The notes under the pieces are model-generated. The model had not been told where the DNA came from. It saw only the letters and a list, made by a program, of their open reading frames with translations, and searched no databases. From contig NZ_CP133016.1 in assembly GCF_030866745.1 (NCBI RefSeq), positions 2,404,001 to 2,468,000 on the forward strand: a stretch of 64,000 bases of DNA, read 5' to 3'. This DNA comes from Sphingomonas flavescens. Its GTDB lineage: Bacteria > Pseudomonadota > Alphaproteobacteria > Sphingomonadales > Sphingomonadaceae. A program made the translations under genes and the position numbers. This document shows positions 16,932 to 26,589 of this stretch, piece by piece; position 1 is the first letter of the stretch; each line of letters starts with the position of its first letter.

Positions 16932-17464
16932 GGCACTATTGGCTGCTCCCGCTTTGTGGGGCTGCTCTGATCACCACGCCTGCGCATGCGGATCCGAAAA
17001 GCTGGAACACCGTCAGCAATATCGGCCGGGACGGGTTGGTGGTGGCCGCGCTCGGTCTGCCGGTCGTCCAGCGCGACTGGCGAGGCGCGGAACGGTCGGG
17101 CCTGTCGATGGGCGCGGCAAGCATCGTCACGTTCGCCCTAAAACGTTCGATCAATGAGCGGCGGCCCGATGGCAGCGACATTCAGAGCTTCCCGTCGGGT
17201 CACACGTCGGTGAGCTTCGCGGCAGCGGCGACGCTGGAAAAGCGCTACGGTTGGGCGGCGGGGATACCGGCGCACATCGTCGCCGCACTGGTCGGTGTTG
17301 CGCGGGTCAAGGCGGACAAGCATTTCGTGCATGACGTCGTTGCCGGCGCGGCGATCGGCGAGGCCTCAGGCTGGCTACTGACCAGGCGCAAGAACGATCG
17401 CGTCCAGTGGCTGCCGTGGGGAGACGCGCACGGCGGCGGCATGGCGATGTCGATGCGGTTCTAG
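16928..17464 (+). CDS. PAP2-family exported phosphatase
   Basis: A 178-residue protein with a signal peptide or N-terminal membrane segment (about residues 1-21) and the three PAP2 motifs: KRSINERRP, PSGHTS and ARVKADKHFVHDVVAG. These enzymes remove phosphate from lipids such as undecaprenyl pyrophosphate or phosphatidic acid at the periplasmic face. ATG 16928 overlaps the asnB stop (ATGA), so it is co-translated with asnB. Its stop shares the palindrome CTAG with the stop of the convergent GNAT gene. Natural substrate is unknown. Confidence 0.85.
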   Translation: MRHYWLLPLCGAALITTPAHADPKSWNTVSNIGRDGLVVAALGLPVVQRDWRGAERSGLSMGAASIVTFALKRSINERRPDGSDIQSFPSGHTSVSFAAAATLEKRYGWAAGIPAHIVAALVGVARVKADKHFVHDVVAGAAIGEASGWLLTRRKNDRVQWLPWGDAHGGGMAMSMRF

Positions 17465-18018
17465 CCCGCGAAACCTTCCCATTCGTCGCGCAGGATTGCG
17501 AAAAGGACCGTGTCGCGGACGTGGCCGGTCCAGGTGATGCGATCCGCGCGAAGCAGGCCTTCGCGGACGGCACCGAGTTTCTTCATCGCCGCCTGACTGC
17601 GCGCGTTGCGATGGTCGACTCGAAACTCGACGCGACGGATGCCCGCGCTGAACGCGCGTTCGAGCATCATGGCTTTAACGCGGCGGTTGAAGCCGGTGCC
17701 GCGCAAGTTTGGACGGTAATAGGTGCCGCCGATCTCCAGCACCTGCCGGCCGGGATCGATGCCGAGAAAACTCGACATGCCGGCAAGCTCGTCGCCATCG
17801 AACAGGACGAAGGTGCGGTTGGCGGGACTGGCGACGTAGCGGTCGATGCTGGCGTCGAAGCTATCGGGACCGAAGTTGTTGGCGTAGATCTGCCAGATGT
17901 CGCGGTCCTCGGCACAAGCGGCCTTCAGGGCTTCGCGCTGCGGCTCGGCAAATGGCTCGGCGCGGCAATTCTCGCCGAACATGGGGGCGGCGAGGGCGGC
18001 TAGATCCAGCTCAGCCAT
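17461..18018 (-). CDS. GNAT-family N-acetyltransferase
   Basis: A 185-residue acetyltransferase of the RimJ/RimL-like subgroup that uses acetyl-CoA. The acetyl-CoA site is in TYYRPNLRGTGFNRRVK (about residues 97-113), followed by RVEFRVDHRNARSQAAMKKL, the typical motif B of this subgroup. Start ATG 18018 lies within the last codons of the preceding transferase gene (overlap of eight bases). It ends tail-to-tail with the PAP2 gene inside one CTAG. Whether it acts on protein termini or a small molecule cannot be told from the sequence. Confidence 0.85.
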   Translation of the reverse strand: MAELDLAALAAPMFGENCRAEPFAEPQREALKAACAEDRDIWQIYANNFGPDSFDASIDRYVASPANRTFVLFDGDELAGMSSFLGIDPGRQVLEIGGTYYRPNLRGTGFNRRVKAMMLERAFSAGIRRVEFRVDHRNARSQAAMKKLGAVREGLLRADRITWTGHVRDTVLFAILRDEWEGFAG

Positions 18019-19099
18019 TGCGCGCGAACTCCAGGATCGCTTGTGCCTGACGTTCCGAGGCGGGAACGGGGCTTTCATCTATGGACGCGGCGAGGCGCTC
18101 GCGTTGCAAGGCTTCGAACTGCGGTTGGACCTCGTCCGCGCGGGACAGTGCGGCGGGCAGATCGGCCAGGTCGTCGATGACTTGGCCGAAATGCCAGTGA
18201 GCGTAGGCCGGGTCGTCTTGCCAGTCGCGGCGATCGAGGTTGAGGAAAATGCACGGGCGCGGGGTGCAGATGAACTCGTAGACCTGGCTCGACACGTCGC
18301 CCATGTAGACACTCGCGCCCTGCGTATATGTCATGTCGATCGAGCGAACGCTGCCGCGGTCGATGATGATGTTGGGCGCGCTTGATGCGACAACGGGGCC
18401 GCCGCGAAGCCGCACGTGGGGGGCAGCGACGAAATTCCAGTCGGCAATGGTTTCCATCGCGCGCACGACCTCGGCGCCGTGCTTGATCCAGGTGGCGACC
18501 TCGGCGTCGAAATGCGGGTTGTAGAGCGCGATCGGGTGGTCGTTGGCGAACAGGCGCGCGGGGGTCGGCCGCACCAGCTCGAACTTGCCGTAGCCGACGA
18601 CCTTGATGTTTTGGTCGGTCCCCAGGCCGCGGTCGATCAGGCGTTGCTTGTCTTTGGGCCCATTGACCAGCGTCAGGTCGAAATTGGCGTGCTTCGGGTC
18701 GTAACCACCCTCGCGGTCGCCTGCGCCATGCTTGAGGTGGATCATTCGCGGGTGGAAGCCTGGCAGATGCCGCAACCAGGAACTGGTCGTCTCCGTGGTG
18801 ACCAGCACCGGAAAGCGAGCAAAAGTCGCTGCATTCAGTAGCAGAACCTTCAGGCGCCAGGGCGGGTCGAACAGGCCGCCGCCCGCGCCACGCAGGAGCC
18901 TGATTCGAAGGCTCCCATCCGGATCGAACGAGCGGACATAATCGGCACCGACGTGTGTAGAAGACAGGACGGTCACACGCACGCCGGGCTCCCGCGCGAG
19001 ACGGAGCGCGGCGGGCAGCCAGTGCGCGAACTGATGCGCCTGGGAAATGGCGATGAACCCAATGTCGATGGTGCCGCCGTTCGCGGCGCCACGGCTCAT
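18011..19099 (-). CDS. CDP-glycerol glycerophosphotransferase-like transferase
   Basis: A 362-residue GT-B-like protein resembling the TagB/TagF (CDP-glycerol glycerophosphotransferase) superfamily. Diagnostic segments are [15 protein letters not shown] (near residue 117), [15 protein letters not shown], and [13 protein letters not shown]...PCIFLNLDR in the C-terminal half, which corresponds to the nucleotide-binding part of that family. Gram-negative members build phosphodiester-linked surface glycans. It starts four bases inside the end of rbfA (ATGA), so it is the tail of the infB operon where truB would usually be found. Donor and acceptor are unknown. Confidence 0.7.
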   Translation of the reverse strand: MSRGAANGGTIDIGFIAISQAHQFAHWLPAALRLAREPGVRVTVLSSTHVGADYVRSFDPDGSLRIRLLRGAGGGLFDPPWRLKVLLLNAATFARFPVLVTTETTSSWLRHLPGFHPRMIHLKHGAGDREGGYDPKHANFDLTLVNGPKDKQRLIDRGLGTDQNIKVVGYGKFELVRPTPARLFANDHPIALYNPHFDAEVATWIKHGAEVVRAMETIADWNFVAAPHVRLRGGPVVASSAPNIIIDRGSVRSIDMTYTQGASVYMGDVSSQVYEFICTPRPCIFLNLDRRDWQDDPAYAHWHFGQVIDDLADLPAALSRADEVQPQFEALQRERLAASIDESPVPASERQAQAILEFARNG

Positions 19100-19488
19100 T
19101 CCTCGCCGAGGTCCTGCGCCACCTTGTCCGACCGCAATATGCGATCGATGTGGCTGCTTTCGTCGAAGCTCTCGTCGATGATGAATTTCAGGCGCGCGGC
19201 ATATTTCATGCGCACGCGGTGCGCGACTTCGCGCTGCAGGAAGGCGGTGTTTTGGCGCAGCGCCTTTAGCACCGCCTGCTCGTCCTGGCCGAGCAGCGGC
19301 TTCACGAACACCGTCGCGTGGCGAAGGTCGGGCGACATGCGGACTTCCGTCACGCTGACGAGGTGCGATTGCAGCGTGTCGTCATGCACGTCGCCGCGGG
19401 CAAGCAGCTCGCTCAGGATGTGCCGCACCTGCTCGCCCACGCGAAGCAGGCGAACGCTGCGGCCTTCCTGAGTTTCGGTGCGGCGCAT
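19096..19488 (-). CDS. rbfA: 30S ribosome-binding factor A
   Basis: A 130-residue RbfA, a KH-like cold-shock protein that matures the 16S rRNA 5' end in late 30S assembly. Family segments visible are [17 protein letters not shown] (about residues 16-32), [18 protein letters not shown] and [20 protein letters not shown]. Its ATG follows the infB stop with no gap (TAAATG), the usual infB-rbfA coupling. The partner truB, normally next, lies about 7.5 kb away. Confidence 0.96.
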   Translation of the reverse strand: MRRTETQEGRSVRLLRVGEQVRHILSELLARGDVHDDTLQSHLVSVTEVRMSPDLRHATVFVKPLLGQDEQAVLKALRQNTAFLQREVAHRVRMKYAARLKFIIDESFDESSHIDRILRSDKVAQDLGEE

Positions 19489-22014
19489 TTAGAGCGTCCG
19501 CGCGCGTTCCTCGACCTCGAACACTTCGAGGCTGTCGCCAGCCTTGATGTCGTTCGTGTCGGCGAGCAGCACGCCGCATTCGAGACCCGCGACCACCTGC
19601 GCGACGTCGTCCTTGAAGCGCCGCAGCGAACTGATCGTCGTCTTGCTGACGATGACGTCTTCGCGGGTGAGGCGGGCATTGAGGCCCTTGCGGATCTGGC
19701 CTTCGAGGACGAGCAGGCCGGCGGCCTTGTCCTTCTTGCCGGCCGGGAAGACTTCCTGGACCCGCGCACGGCCGACCACCGTCTCGATGATCTCCGGACC
19801 GAGCTCGCCCGCCATCGCACCCTTCACCCAGTCGGTGAGGTGGTAGATGACGTCGTAGTAGCGGAACTCGACCTTGTTGCGCTCGGCGACTTCACGCGCC
19901 TTGGCGTTCGGGCGGACGTTGAAGCCGATGATCGGCGCGCCGCTCGCGCTGGCGAGCGTGACATCGCTCTCGGTGATGGCGCCGACGCCCGAGTGGAGGA
20001 CGCGAACGCGCACTTCGTCGGTGCCGAGGCGATTGAGGGCCTGGACGATCGCTTCGACCGAGCCCTGCACGTCGGCCTTCACGACCAGCGGCACTTCCTT
20101 CACGGTCGACGCATGCGCCGCGAACATGTTCTCCAGGCTGACCGGAGCACTGGTGGTGCGCTTCCGGTCGAGCACGCCCTGGCGGTAGGACGCGACTTCG
20201 CGGGCGCGGGCCTCGTTCTCGACCACCGTGAACGGATCGCCGGCTGACGGCACGGCGGACAAGCCGAGCACTTCGACGGGAACCGACGGGCCGGCTTCCT
20301 TCACCTGCTTGCCATGGTCGTCGATCAGCGCGCGGACCTTGCCGCTTGACGCGCCCGCCACGAACACGTCGCCGACGCGCAGCGTGCCGCGCTCGACCAG
20401 CACGGTCGCCAGCGGACCGCGGCCCTTGTCGAGCCGGGCTTCAATGACGGTGCCGTCGGCGGCGCGGTCGGGATTGGCCTTGAGCTCGAGAATTTCCGCC
20501 TGGAGCTGAATTGCCTCGAGCAGCTTATCGAGGTTGGTCTTCTTGAGCGCCGAGACTTCGACGTCCTGCACGTCACCGCCCAGATCTTCGACGATGATCT
20601 CGTGCTGCAGCAGCTCTTCGCGGACCTTCTGCGGCTTGGCTTCCGGCTTGTCGATCTTGTTGATCGCGATGATCATCGGCACGCCGGCGGCCTTGGTGTG
20701 GTTGATCGCCTCGACCGTCTGCGGGCGCAGGCCATCGTCCGCCGCCACCACCAGGATGACGATGTCGGTGACGTTGGCGCCGCGGGCGCGCATGTCGGAG
20801 AAGGCTTCGTGGCCCGGCGTGTCGAGGAAGGTGACCTTCGACTTGTCGGGCAGCGCAACCTGATAGGCGCCGATGTGCTGCGTAATGCCGCCGGCTTCGC
20901 CCGATTGCACGGAAGCGCCGCGGATCGCGTCAAGCAGCGACGTCTTGCCGTGGTCGACGTGGCCCATGATGGTCACCACCGGCGGGCGCGCCTTCAGCGT
21001 CTCCGCCGCATCGACGTCCTCGGACTGGTCGATGTCGACGTCGCTTTCGCTGACGCGCTTGATGCGGTGACCAAATTCGGTGACCAGCAGCTCGGCCGTG
21101 TCCTGGTCGATGGTCTGGGTCAGCGTGACCGGCGAGCCCATCTTGAACAGGGCCTTCACCAGATCGGCGCCGCGTTCGGCCATGCGATTGGCGAGTTCCT
21201 GCACCGTGATCGCCTCGGGGACGACGACGTCGCGGACCTGCTTGGCCGACGGGCCGGATTCCATGTGGTGCCGCTTTTCCTTTTCGCGCGCACGGCGGAG
21301 CGCGGCCAGCGAGCGGGCGCGGCTGTCGTCCTCGCCCGAAAGGGCACGGGTGACAGTGAGTTTGCCGCGCTGGCGTTGGTCGTCGCCGCGGCCGCGGCTC
21401 GGGCGCGCGGGCTCGGGACGGCGCGGGGCGGGGGCATGACCGCCGACCGGGCGGCGAACCGGCGCACCCCCCGTGCTTTCGCGGGCAGCGGGAGCCGCCG
21501 GCTGCTCGGGTTCGGCCGGCGCTTCGGCGGCGCGGCGCGCTTCTTCCTCGGCAGCCAGGCGCGCCTGCTCGGCGGCGGCTTCCTCGGCTTTGCGATTCTC
21601 CTCGGCGCGGCGCTTCTCGTCCTCGCTCTGGGCAGTTTTCGAGCGCTCCTCGCGCTGGCGCGCTTCCTGCGCCAGGCGCAGGCGGTCTTCCTCGGCCTCG
21701 CGCTGCATGCGCTCAAGGTCGGCGCGACGCTGCGCGATCTGCTCGGCTTCGGACAGGCGGCGCTGCGGCGGCGCGGCGGGCGCAGCCGGCTTCGGCGCCG
21801 GCTTGGGCGCTTCGGCGACGGGCTCGGGCTTGGGCGCCTCGACCGGCGCGGCCTCGCCCGGCTTGCCCAGGATGCGGCGCTTCTTGACCTCCACGACCAC
21901 CGTATTGGAGCGGCCGTGGCTGAAGCTTTGCTTGACCTTGCCGGTCTCAACCGTGCGCTTGAGGCCCAGCGGCGGCCGGGTGCCAAGCTTCGGTTTGTCG
22001 GTCTGATCGCTCAT
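19489..22014 (-). CDS. infB: translation initiation factor IF-2
   Basis: An 841-residue IF-2 GTPase that positions initiator tRNA on the 30S subunit. A long N-terminal charged Ala/Glu/Arg-rich region (about 40-220, partly coiled coil) leads to the IF2_N domain near residue 265. The G1 motif [10 protein letters not shown] is near residue 350, with DTPGHEAF and NKIDKPE following, then domains II, III and the fMet-tRNA-binding C-terminal domain. The length is typical for alphaproteobacteria. It lies between ylxR and rbfA in the conserved nusA operon. Confidence 0.98.
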   Translation of the reverse strand: MSDQTDKPKLGTRPPLGLKRTVETGKVKQSFSHGRSNTVVVEVKKRRILGKPGEAAPVEAPKPEPVAEAPKPAPKPAAPAAPPQRRLSEAEQIAQRRADLERMQREAEEDRLRLAQEARQREERSKTAQSEDEKRRAEENRKAEEAAAEQARLAAEEEARRAAEAPAEPEQPAAPAARESTGGAPVRRPVGGHAPAPRRPEPARPSRGRGDDQRQRGKLTVTRALSGEDDSRARSLAALRRAREKEKRHHMESGPSAKQVRDVVVPEAITVQELANRMAERGADLVKALFKMGSPVTLTQTIDQDTAELLVTEFGHRIKRVSESDVDIDQSEDVDAAETLKARPPVVTIMGHVDHGKTSLLDAIRGASVQSGEAGGITQHIGAYQVALPDKSKVTFLDTPGHEAFSDMRARGANVTDIVILVVAADDGLRPQTVEAINHTKAAGVPMIIAINKIDKPEAKPQKVREELLQHEIIVEDLGGDVQDVEVSALKKTNLDKLLEAIQLQAEILELKANPDRAADGTVIEARLDKGRGPLATVLVERGTLRVGDVFVAGASSGKVRALIDDHGKQVKEAGPSVPVEVLGLSAVPSAGDPFTVVENEARAREVASYRQGVLDRKRTTSAPVSLENMFAAHASTVKEVPLVVKADVQGSVEAIVQALNRLGTDEVRVRVLHSGVGAITESDVTLASASGAPIIGFNVRPNAKAREVAERNKVEFRYYDVIYHLTDWVKGAMAGELGPEIIETVVGRARVQEVFPAGKKDKAAGLLVLEGQIRKGLNARLTREDVIVSKTTISSLRRFKDDVAQVVAGLECGVLLADTNDIKAGDSLEVFEVEERARTL

Positions 22015-22026
22015 TCTATTCCTTCG

Positions 22027-22734
22027 TCAATTTGCTTCAGCCGAGCCGTCTTCCAAGGCGGGTTCGCCGCCTTCAGGACCACGATCGGGGCCAGTAAAAG
22101 CCCGCCAACGCTTGAGCGCGTGCTGGACACGCGAAGCGGCGGCGGGATCGGTCAGGGCGACATGTACCACATTGTCGCGCCCAAGTGCCATGGACAAGAT
22201 AGTGCGCGACGCGGGGAATATCACCCCCTGCGCCGCGCCGCCGCCCACGCGCCAGGCCTGGTCGAGCTTGCGGTTGCCGTCGTCGCCAGCATCGGCGGCA
22301 TGGATCAGCAACGCGACCTTGCCGGAGCGTGCGGCGACCTCGACCTTGTCGGAGCCGTTGATGAGGTTGCCGGCGCGCGCTTCCATGCCGAGGCGGTCGA
22401 GCGCCGACTGGCGAAGCGCGGCCTCGGTCCGTTCGCCGAGATCGGCGGGGACCGACACCTCGTTCGTCTTGAACGCACGCTGCAGCGCCGGCTTCAGCTT
22501 GCCCTTGGCGTTGGCCAGATCGATCTCGCCGCGGGTTACGCCAATCCAGGCACCGCGGCCCGGCGCACGGGCACGGACATCCGGCGCTACCGAGCCGTCC
22601 GGGCCGAGCGCGAGGCGGATCAGCTCGTCGCGCGACGCGGTTCGGCGCGACAGGATGCAGGTGCGCTCGGCGACGTGCCGGTCGCGCGCTTCCGGATTGT
22701 CGGGGCTTAGATCGTCATTGCGAGGACTCCGCAT
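22027..22734 (-). CDS. YlxR/DUF448 RNA-binding protein with L7Ae-like C terminus
   Basis: A 235-residue protein of the YlxR family usually found between nusA and infB. The N-terminal YlxR domain (about residues 20-100) starts at ERTCILSRRTASRDELIRLA and includes GRGAWIGVTR. The C-terminal part (about 105-215) resembles the L7Ae/L30e-type fold seen in alphaproteobacterial members, ending in an acidic tail. It overlaps nusA by 20 bases. The family binds RNA or nucleoid proteins; its cellular role here is not established. Confidence 0.88.
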   Translation of the reverse strand: MRSPRNDDLSPDNPEARDRHVAERTCILSRRTASRDELIRLALGPDGSVAPDVRARAPGRGAWIGVTRGEIDLANAKGKLKPALQRAFKTNEVSVPADLGERTEAALRQSALDRLGMEARAGNLINGSDKVEVAARSGKVALLIHAADAGDDGNRKLDQAWRVGGGAAQGVIFPASRTILSMALGRDNVVHVALTDPAAASRVQHALKRWRAFTGPDRGPEGGEPALEDGSAEAN

Positions 22735-24343
22735 CGGCGGCCTCCTCAGTTTGGGCCGGCGCTTCTTCGTCTTCGAACCAGTGCGCGCGAGCGGCCATGA
22801 TGATCTCGTTGCCCTGCTCGTCGCTCAGGCCATAGTCGGCGAGGATGCCGCCCTTGTCCTCGGGCCGGTTGCTCGGCTCGCGCTGACGGCGCTGTTCGGG
22901 GCGCTTCTTCTGCACCAGTTCATCGGTGGCGAGATCGGCGAGATCGTCCAGCGTTTTGATGCCGGCCTTGCCGAGCGTCACGAGCATTGCTTCGGTCAGG
23001 TGTGGCATCTCGGCCAACGCGTCCTCGACGCCGAGGGCACGACGCTCTTCGCGGGCGGCGGCTTCGCGCTTGTCGAGCGCTTCGGTCGCGCGGCTCTGCA
23101 GCTCGGCGGCGATGTCGTCGTCGAGGCCTTCGATCGACGCGATTTCGTCGATGTCGACGTAGGCCACTTCCTCAAGGCTGGTAAAGCCTTCGGCGACCAG
23201 CAGCTGCGACAGCGTCTCATCGACGTCCAGCTCGTTCTGGAACAGCGACGAGCGCTCGACGAATTCGCGCTGGCGCTTCTCGCTGGCATCGGCCTCGGTT
23301 AGGATGTCGATCTGCGAGGCGGTGAGCTGCGAGGCCAGGCGGACGTTCTGGCCGCGGCGGCCGATGGCGAGGCTCAGCTGGTCGTCGGGAACGACGACTT
23401 CGATGCGGCTCTCTTCCTCGTCGATGACGACGCGGCTGACGGTCGCCGGCTGGAGCGCGTTGACGACGAAGGTCGCCGTGTCCTGGCTCCACGGAATGAT
23501 GTCGATCTTCTCGCCCTGCAGTTCCTGGACGACGGCCTGGACGCGGCTGCCCTTCATGCCGACGCAGGCGCCGACCGGGTCGATCGAGCTGTCATGGCTG
23601 ATGACGCCGATCTTGGCGCGGCTTCCCGGGTCGCGGGCGGCGGCCTTGATCTCGATGATGCCGTCGTAAATCTCGGGCACTTCCTGCGCGAACAGCTTCT
23701 TCATGAACTCGGGGTGCGCGCGGCTCAGGAAGATTTGCGGGCCGCGCGCTTCGCGGCGGACGGCCATGATCAGCGAACGAATGCGGTCGCCGACGCGGAC
23801 CATTTCGCGCGGAATCTGCTGGTCGCGCCGGATGACGCCTTCGGCTCGGCCAAGGTCGACGACGACGTGGCCGAACTCGACGCGCTTGACGACGCCGGTG
23901 ATGACCTCGTTCGCGCGCTCCTTGAACTCTTCATACTGGCGCTCGCGCTCGGCGTCGCGAACCTTCTGGAAGATCACCTGCTTGGCGGCTTGGGCGGCAA
24001 TGCGGCCGAATTCGATCGGGGGCAGCGGGTCGACGATGAAGTCGCCGATCGACGCGCCCTTCTGAAGCTTCTCGGCACCCTTGGGGTCGATCTGCTTGAA
24101 GTGATCCTCGGGCTCCTCGACGACTTCGAGGACGCGCCACAGGCGGAGGTCGCCGGTGTTGGCGTCCAGCTTGGCGCGGATGTCGTTCTCGGCGCCGTAG
24201 CGGGCGCGGGCGGCGCGCTGGATGGCGTCTTCCATCGCCTCGATCACGATGCCCTTGTCGATCAGCTTCTCGCGCGCGACGGCGTCGGCGATCGCGATCA
24301 GCTCGGCCTTGTTGGCGCTGACGGCAGCGGGTGCGGTGGCCAT
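22715..24343 (-). CDS. nusA: transcription termination/antitermination factor NusA
   Basis: A 542-residue NusA, which binds RNA polymerase and controls pausing, termination and antitermination. Visible are the N-terminal polymerase-binding domain with [18 protein letters not shown]1 domain (about 135-200), KH domains including [15 protein letters not shown] and [13 protein letters not shown], and C-terminal helix-hairpin-helix acidic repeats (about 370-490). It is first after rimP, with five bases between the two genes, and overlaps ylxR downstream. Confidence 0.97.
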   Translation of the reverse strand: MATAPAAVSANKAELIAIADAVAREKLIDKGIVIEAMEDAIQRAARARYGAENDIRAKLDANTGDLRLWRVLEVVEEPEDHFKQIDPKGAEKLQKGASIGDFIVDPLPPIEFGRIAAQAAKQVIFQKVRDAERERQYEEFKERANEVITGVVKRVEFGHVVVDLGRAEGVIRRDQQIPREMVRVGDRIRSLIMAVRREARGPQIFLSRAHPEFMKKLFAQEVPEIYDGIIEIKAAARDPGSRAKIGVISHDSSIDPVGACVGMKGSRVQAVVQELQGEKIDIIPWSQDTATFVVNALQPATVSRVVIDEEESRIEVVVPDDQLSLAIGRRGQNVRLASQLTASQIDILTEADASEKRQREFVERSSLFQNELDVDETLSQLLVAEGFTSLEEVAYVDIDEIASIEGLDDDIAAELQSRATEALDKREAAAREERRALGVEDALAEMPHLTEAMLVTLGKAGIKTLDDLADLATDELVQKKRPEQRRQREPSNRPEDKGGILADYGLSDEQGNEIIMAARAHWFEDEEAPAQTEEAADAESSQ

Positions 24344-24348
24344 GGAAA

Positions 24349-24876
24349 TTATTCCTCTATCGTCTGGATTGAGTCGGCGCCCTCGGTGCTGAGCGGCGCG
24401 GTGGCGTTGATGAGCTTGTCGGTCAAGAGCAGCTTGGCCGACGAAATGGCGTCGAACGGAAGCGTATGCTCGCGTCCGCTCTTGTCGGTGAATTGCACGG
24501 TCTGGCCGTCGATGCCGTTGAGAATGCCGGAATATTGCTTCCGGCCCTCACTGGGTTCGGCGAGCGTGATGCGCGCTTCGTGGCCGGCCCAGTCGGTATA
24601 ATCCTGCAGCCGGGTGAGCGGACGGTCGATGCCCGGCGAGCTGACCTCGAGGCGGAAGGCGCCGTCGATCGGGTCGTTGGCGTCGAGCCAGTCGGACAAG
24701 CGGCGCGAGATGATCTCGCAGTCGCTGAGGTCGAGTTGCCGCGTGTCGGGCTTCTCGGCCATGATCTGAAGCGTCGGGTCGGACGTGCCGCCGATCATCG
24801 CGACGCGCACGAGCTCGTAGCCGAGGCTCTTCACCTCGGGCTCGATCTGCTTGGCGATGGCCGCGATGTCGTTCAC
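24349..24876 (-). CDS. rimP: ribosome maturation factor RimP
   Basis: A 175-residue RimP, needed for 30S maturation. The N-terminal domain (VNDIAAIAKQIEPEVKSLG onward) contains the conserved LEVSSPGIDRPL segment near residue 80, and a C-terminal SH3-like domain follows. I chose GTG 24876 because GGAG lies five bases upstream and the sequence then begins as in relatives; a TTG at 24897 would add seven residues. It heads the rimP-nusA-ylxR-infB-rbfA operon. The 126 bases before it hold no tRNA gene, though a metY tRNA is common here in enterobacteria. Confidence 0.95.
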   Translation of the reverse strand: MNDIAAIAKQIEPEVKSLGYELVRVAMIGGTSDPTLQIMAEKPDTRQLDLSDCEIISRRLSDWLDANDPIDGAFRLEVSSPGIDRPLTRLQDYTDWAGHEARITLAEPSEGRKQYSGILNGIDGQTVQFTDKSGREHTLPFDAISSAKLLLTDKLINATAPLSTEGADSIQTIEE

Positions 24877-25002
24877 GCACACTCCGTGGAAATTCAAAAC
24901 CTCTCTCGGACCGGAGCCGGTGGGCCCCAGCCTCAGGCATCTAGCGATGTCGAGGAGAGAGCCGCGATATAGGCGCGAGTCGCCGGGGCCGCAAGCGGCG
25001 GC

Positions 25003-25488
25003 TTAGCGGCCGAGCGCCGTGTTCTCCGCGCGGATGCGGACGGTCAGGATCGCGGCGTTGAGAAGCGAGAAGATCAGCGCCACCTGCCACAGGCCAAACA
25101 CCAGCGGCAGGACCGCGATCTCGGCGATGACGACGAGGTAATTGGGATGGTTCACCCAGCGATAGGGACCACGCCGGACGAGGACTTCTTCCGGCGGCAC
25201 GATGATCCGCGTCGTCCAGCGGGAGCCGATCGAATAAAGAACCCAGATCCGCGCCAGCTCGATCAGGACGAACATTCCCAGCCAGAAGCCGTCCACGGGA
25301 CGCGGCAGCGCGAAGAGCCAGAGCGCCAGCAGCCAGGCGGTGTGGAGCGCGACGATCAGCGGGTAATGGCCGGGTGCATGCTCGCGAGCGCCGTTGGCAA
25401 GCAGCCGCGCGGTATTGCGCTTGGACAGCCACAACTCACCCAACCGCTGCGCCGTGACCAGCGTTAAGATGATGATGTTGAGCGTCAC
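25003..25488 (-). CDS. ICMT-like membrane methyltransferase, polyketide partner
   Basis: A 161-residue membrane protein with about four hydrophobic segments and the SAM-binding signature GPYRWVNHPNYLVVIAE (about residues 108-124) of the isoprenylcysteine methyltransferase family. Start is GTG 25488, overlapping the stop of the type III polyketide synthase gene (GTGA), so both are made together. The same pairing is known from alkylresorcinol and alkylpyrone loci such as srsA-srsB of Streptomyces griseus, where the methyltransferase O-methylates the phenolic lipid. A matching role here is inferred. Confidence 0.82.
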   Translation of the reverse strand: MTLNIIILTLVTAQRLGELWLSKRNTARLLANGAREHAPGHYPLIVALHTAWLLALWLFALPRPVDGFWLGMFVLIELARIWVLYSIGSRWTTRIIVPPEEVLVRRGPYRWVNHPNYLVVIAEIAVLPLVFGLWQVALIFSLLNAAILTVRIRAENTALGR

Positions 25489-26531
25489 GCGGCTTCGAGC
25501 ATGAGGCCGCCGCAGGTGAAGCCCGGCCCGAAGGCGGTCATCATCACGCGATCGGGCAGGCCCTCCTTCATCAGCCGATCGAGTACGAACAACACGGTCG
25601 GTGCGCTCATGTTGCCGTAGTCGTGGAGCACTTCGCGCTCGAGATTGAGCTCGCCCTGCGGCAGCTCGAGCGCACTTTCGATGGCGTCGATGACTTTCAC
25701 CCCGCCTGGGTGGCAGCAGAAGCGGTCGATCGCGCCGCGCCTGGTGCCAAGCTCGGCGCACATGGCGTCGATCGCGCTAGCCAGTTCCTGCTCGATGAAG
25801 GGCGGAATTGCACGGTCGAAGACGACCGACAGACCGGGGTCCTCGACGTCCCAGCCCATGATCCGCAGCGTATCGGGCCACAGCTTCTCGGCAGAGCCGG
25901 TAATCAGGTTTTTGCTCTGCTCACCGCTAGTGATCACCGCCGCGGCCGCGCCGTCGCCGAAGAGCGCGGTTGCAACGACTGCGGCGGGATCGTCACTGTC
26001 GAGGCGGATGGAGATCGAGCAGGTCTCGACCGTGACGAACAGCCATACGCTGCCCGGATCGGCGGCGGCGAGACGGGAAGCCAGCGACAGCCCATTGACC
26101 CCGCCCGCGCAGCCGAGACCGAACACGGGCACGCGGCGAACATTCTCGCGCAACCCGAGACGACCGGCCACGCGTGCTTCGAGGCTGGGCGTTGCGATTC
26201 CGGTGGTCGATACGGTCACGACGCCGTCGATATCGGCTGGCCTTAGGCCCGCCTTGTCGATCGCCGACGCGGCTGCTTCGAGGAACAATGCTTCCGCGGC
26301 GTCTAGGTAGACGGTATTGCGTTCCTCCCAGCCGTGGCTCGTCGAATACCACTCGGCGGGCGCGACAATATGACGCCTGGCGATCCCCGCATTGTCGAAC
26401 ACGCCGGAAAGCCGGTCGAACAGGTTCTTGCGGCGGAACGCGTCGCGGCCAAGCGCCTTGGCCTCCGCCTGCTCGATGAAGAACGGGGGAACCGCGGTCG
26501 CCACTGAAAGCAGGCTGGAATGTTGCACCAT
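25485..26531 (-). CDS. type III polyketide synthase (chalcone synthase-like)
   Basis: A 348-residue thiolase-fold enzyme that extends acyl-CoA starters with malonyl-CoA and cyclises the product to pyrones or resorcinols. The catalytic triad is visible: Cys in VFGLGCAGGVNG (near 150), His in FCCHPGGVKV (near 284) and Asn in DYGNMSAPT (near 317). AGGAGG sits one base before ATG 26531 and four before the next codon, GTG 26528, so either may be used. It is coupled to the methyltransferase gene and diverges from the sugar dehydrogenase-like lipoprotein across 58 bases. Product is probably a membrane phenolic lipid, by inference. Confidence 0.9.
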   Translation of the reverse strand: MVQHSSLLSVATAVPPFFIEQAEAKALGRDAFRRKNLFDRLSGVFDNAGIARRHIVAPAEWYSTSHGWEERNTVYLDAAEALFLEAAASAIDKAGLRPADIDGVVTVSTTGIATPSLEARVAGRLGLRENVRRVPVFGLGCAGGVNGLSLASRLAAADPGSVWLFVTVETCSISIRLDSDDPAAVVATALFGDGAAAAVITSGEQSKNLITGSAEKLWPDTLRIMGWDVEDPGLSVVFDRAIPPFIEQELASAIDAMCAELGTRRGAIDRFCCHPGGVKVIDAIESALELPQGELNLEREVLHDYGNMSAPTVLFVLDRLMKEGLPDRVMMTAFGPGFTCGGLMLEAA

Positions 26532-26589
26532 GCCTCCTAGAGCGGTGGAAGCGCGTTTAAGTTCAACAGTACGGTCTAAGGGAGAGGAT

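Noticed and set aside
24877..24897. TTG start for rimP at 24897
   Set aside because: GTG 24876 has a well-spaced GGAG and matches the N terminus of relatives.
24877..25002. metY initiator tRNA gene before rimP
   Set aside because: The stretch before rimP has no cloverleaf, no T-loop sequence and no CCA end.
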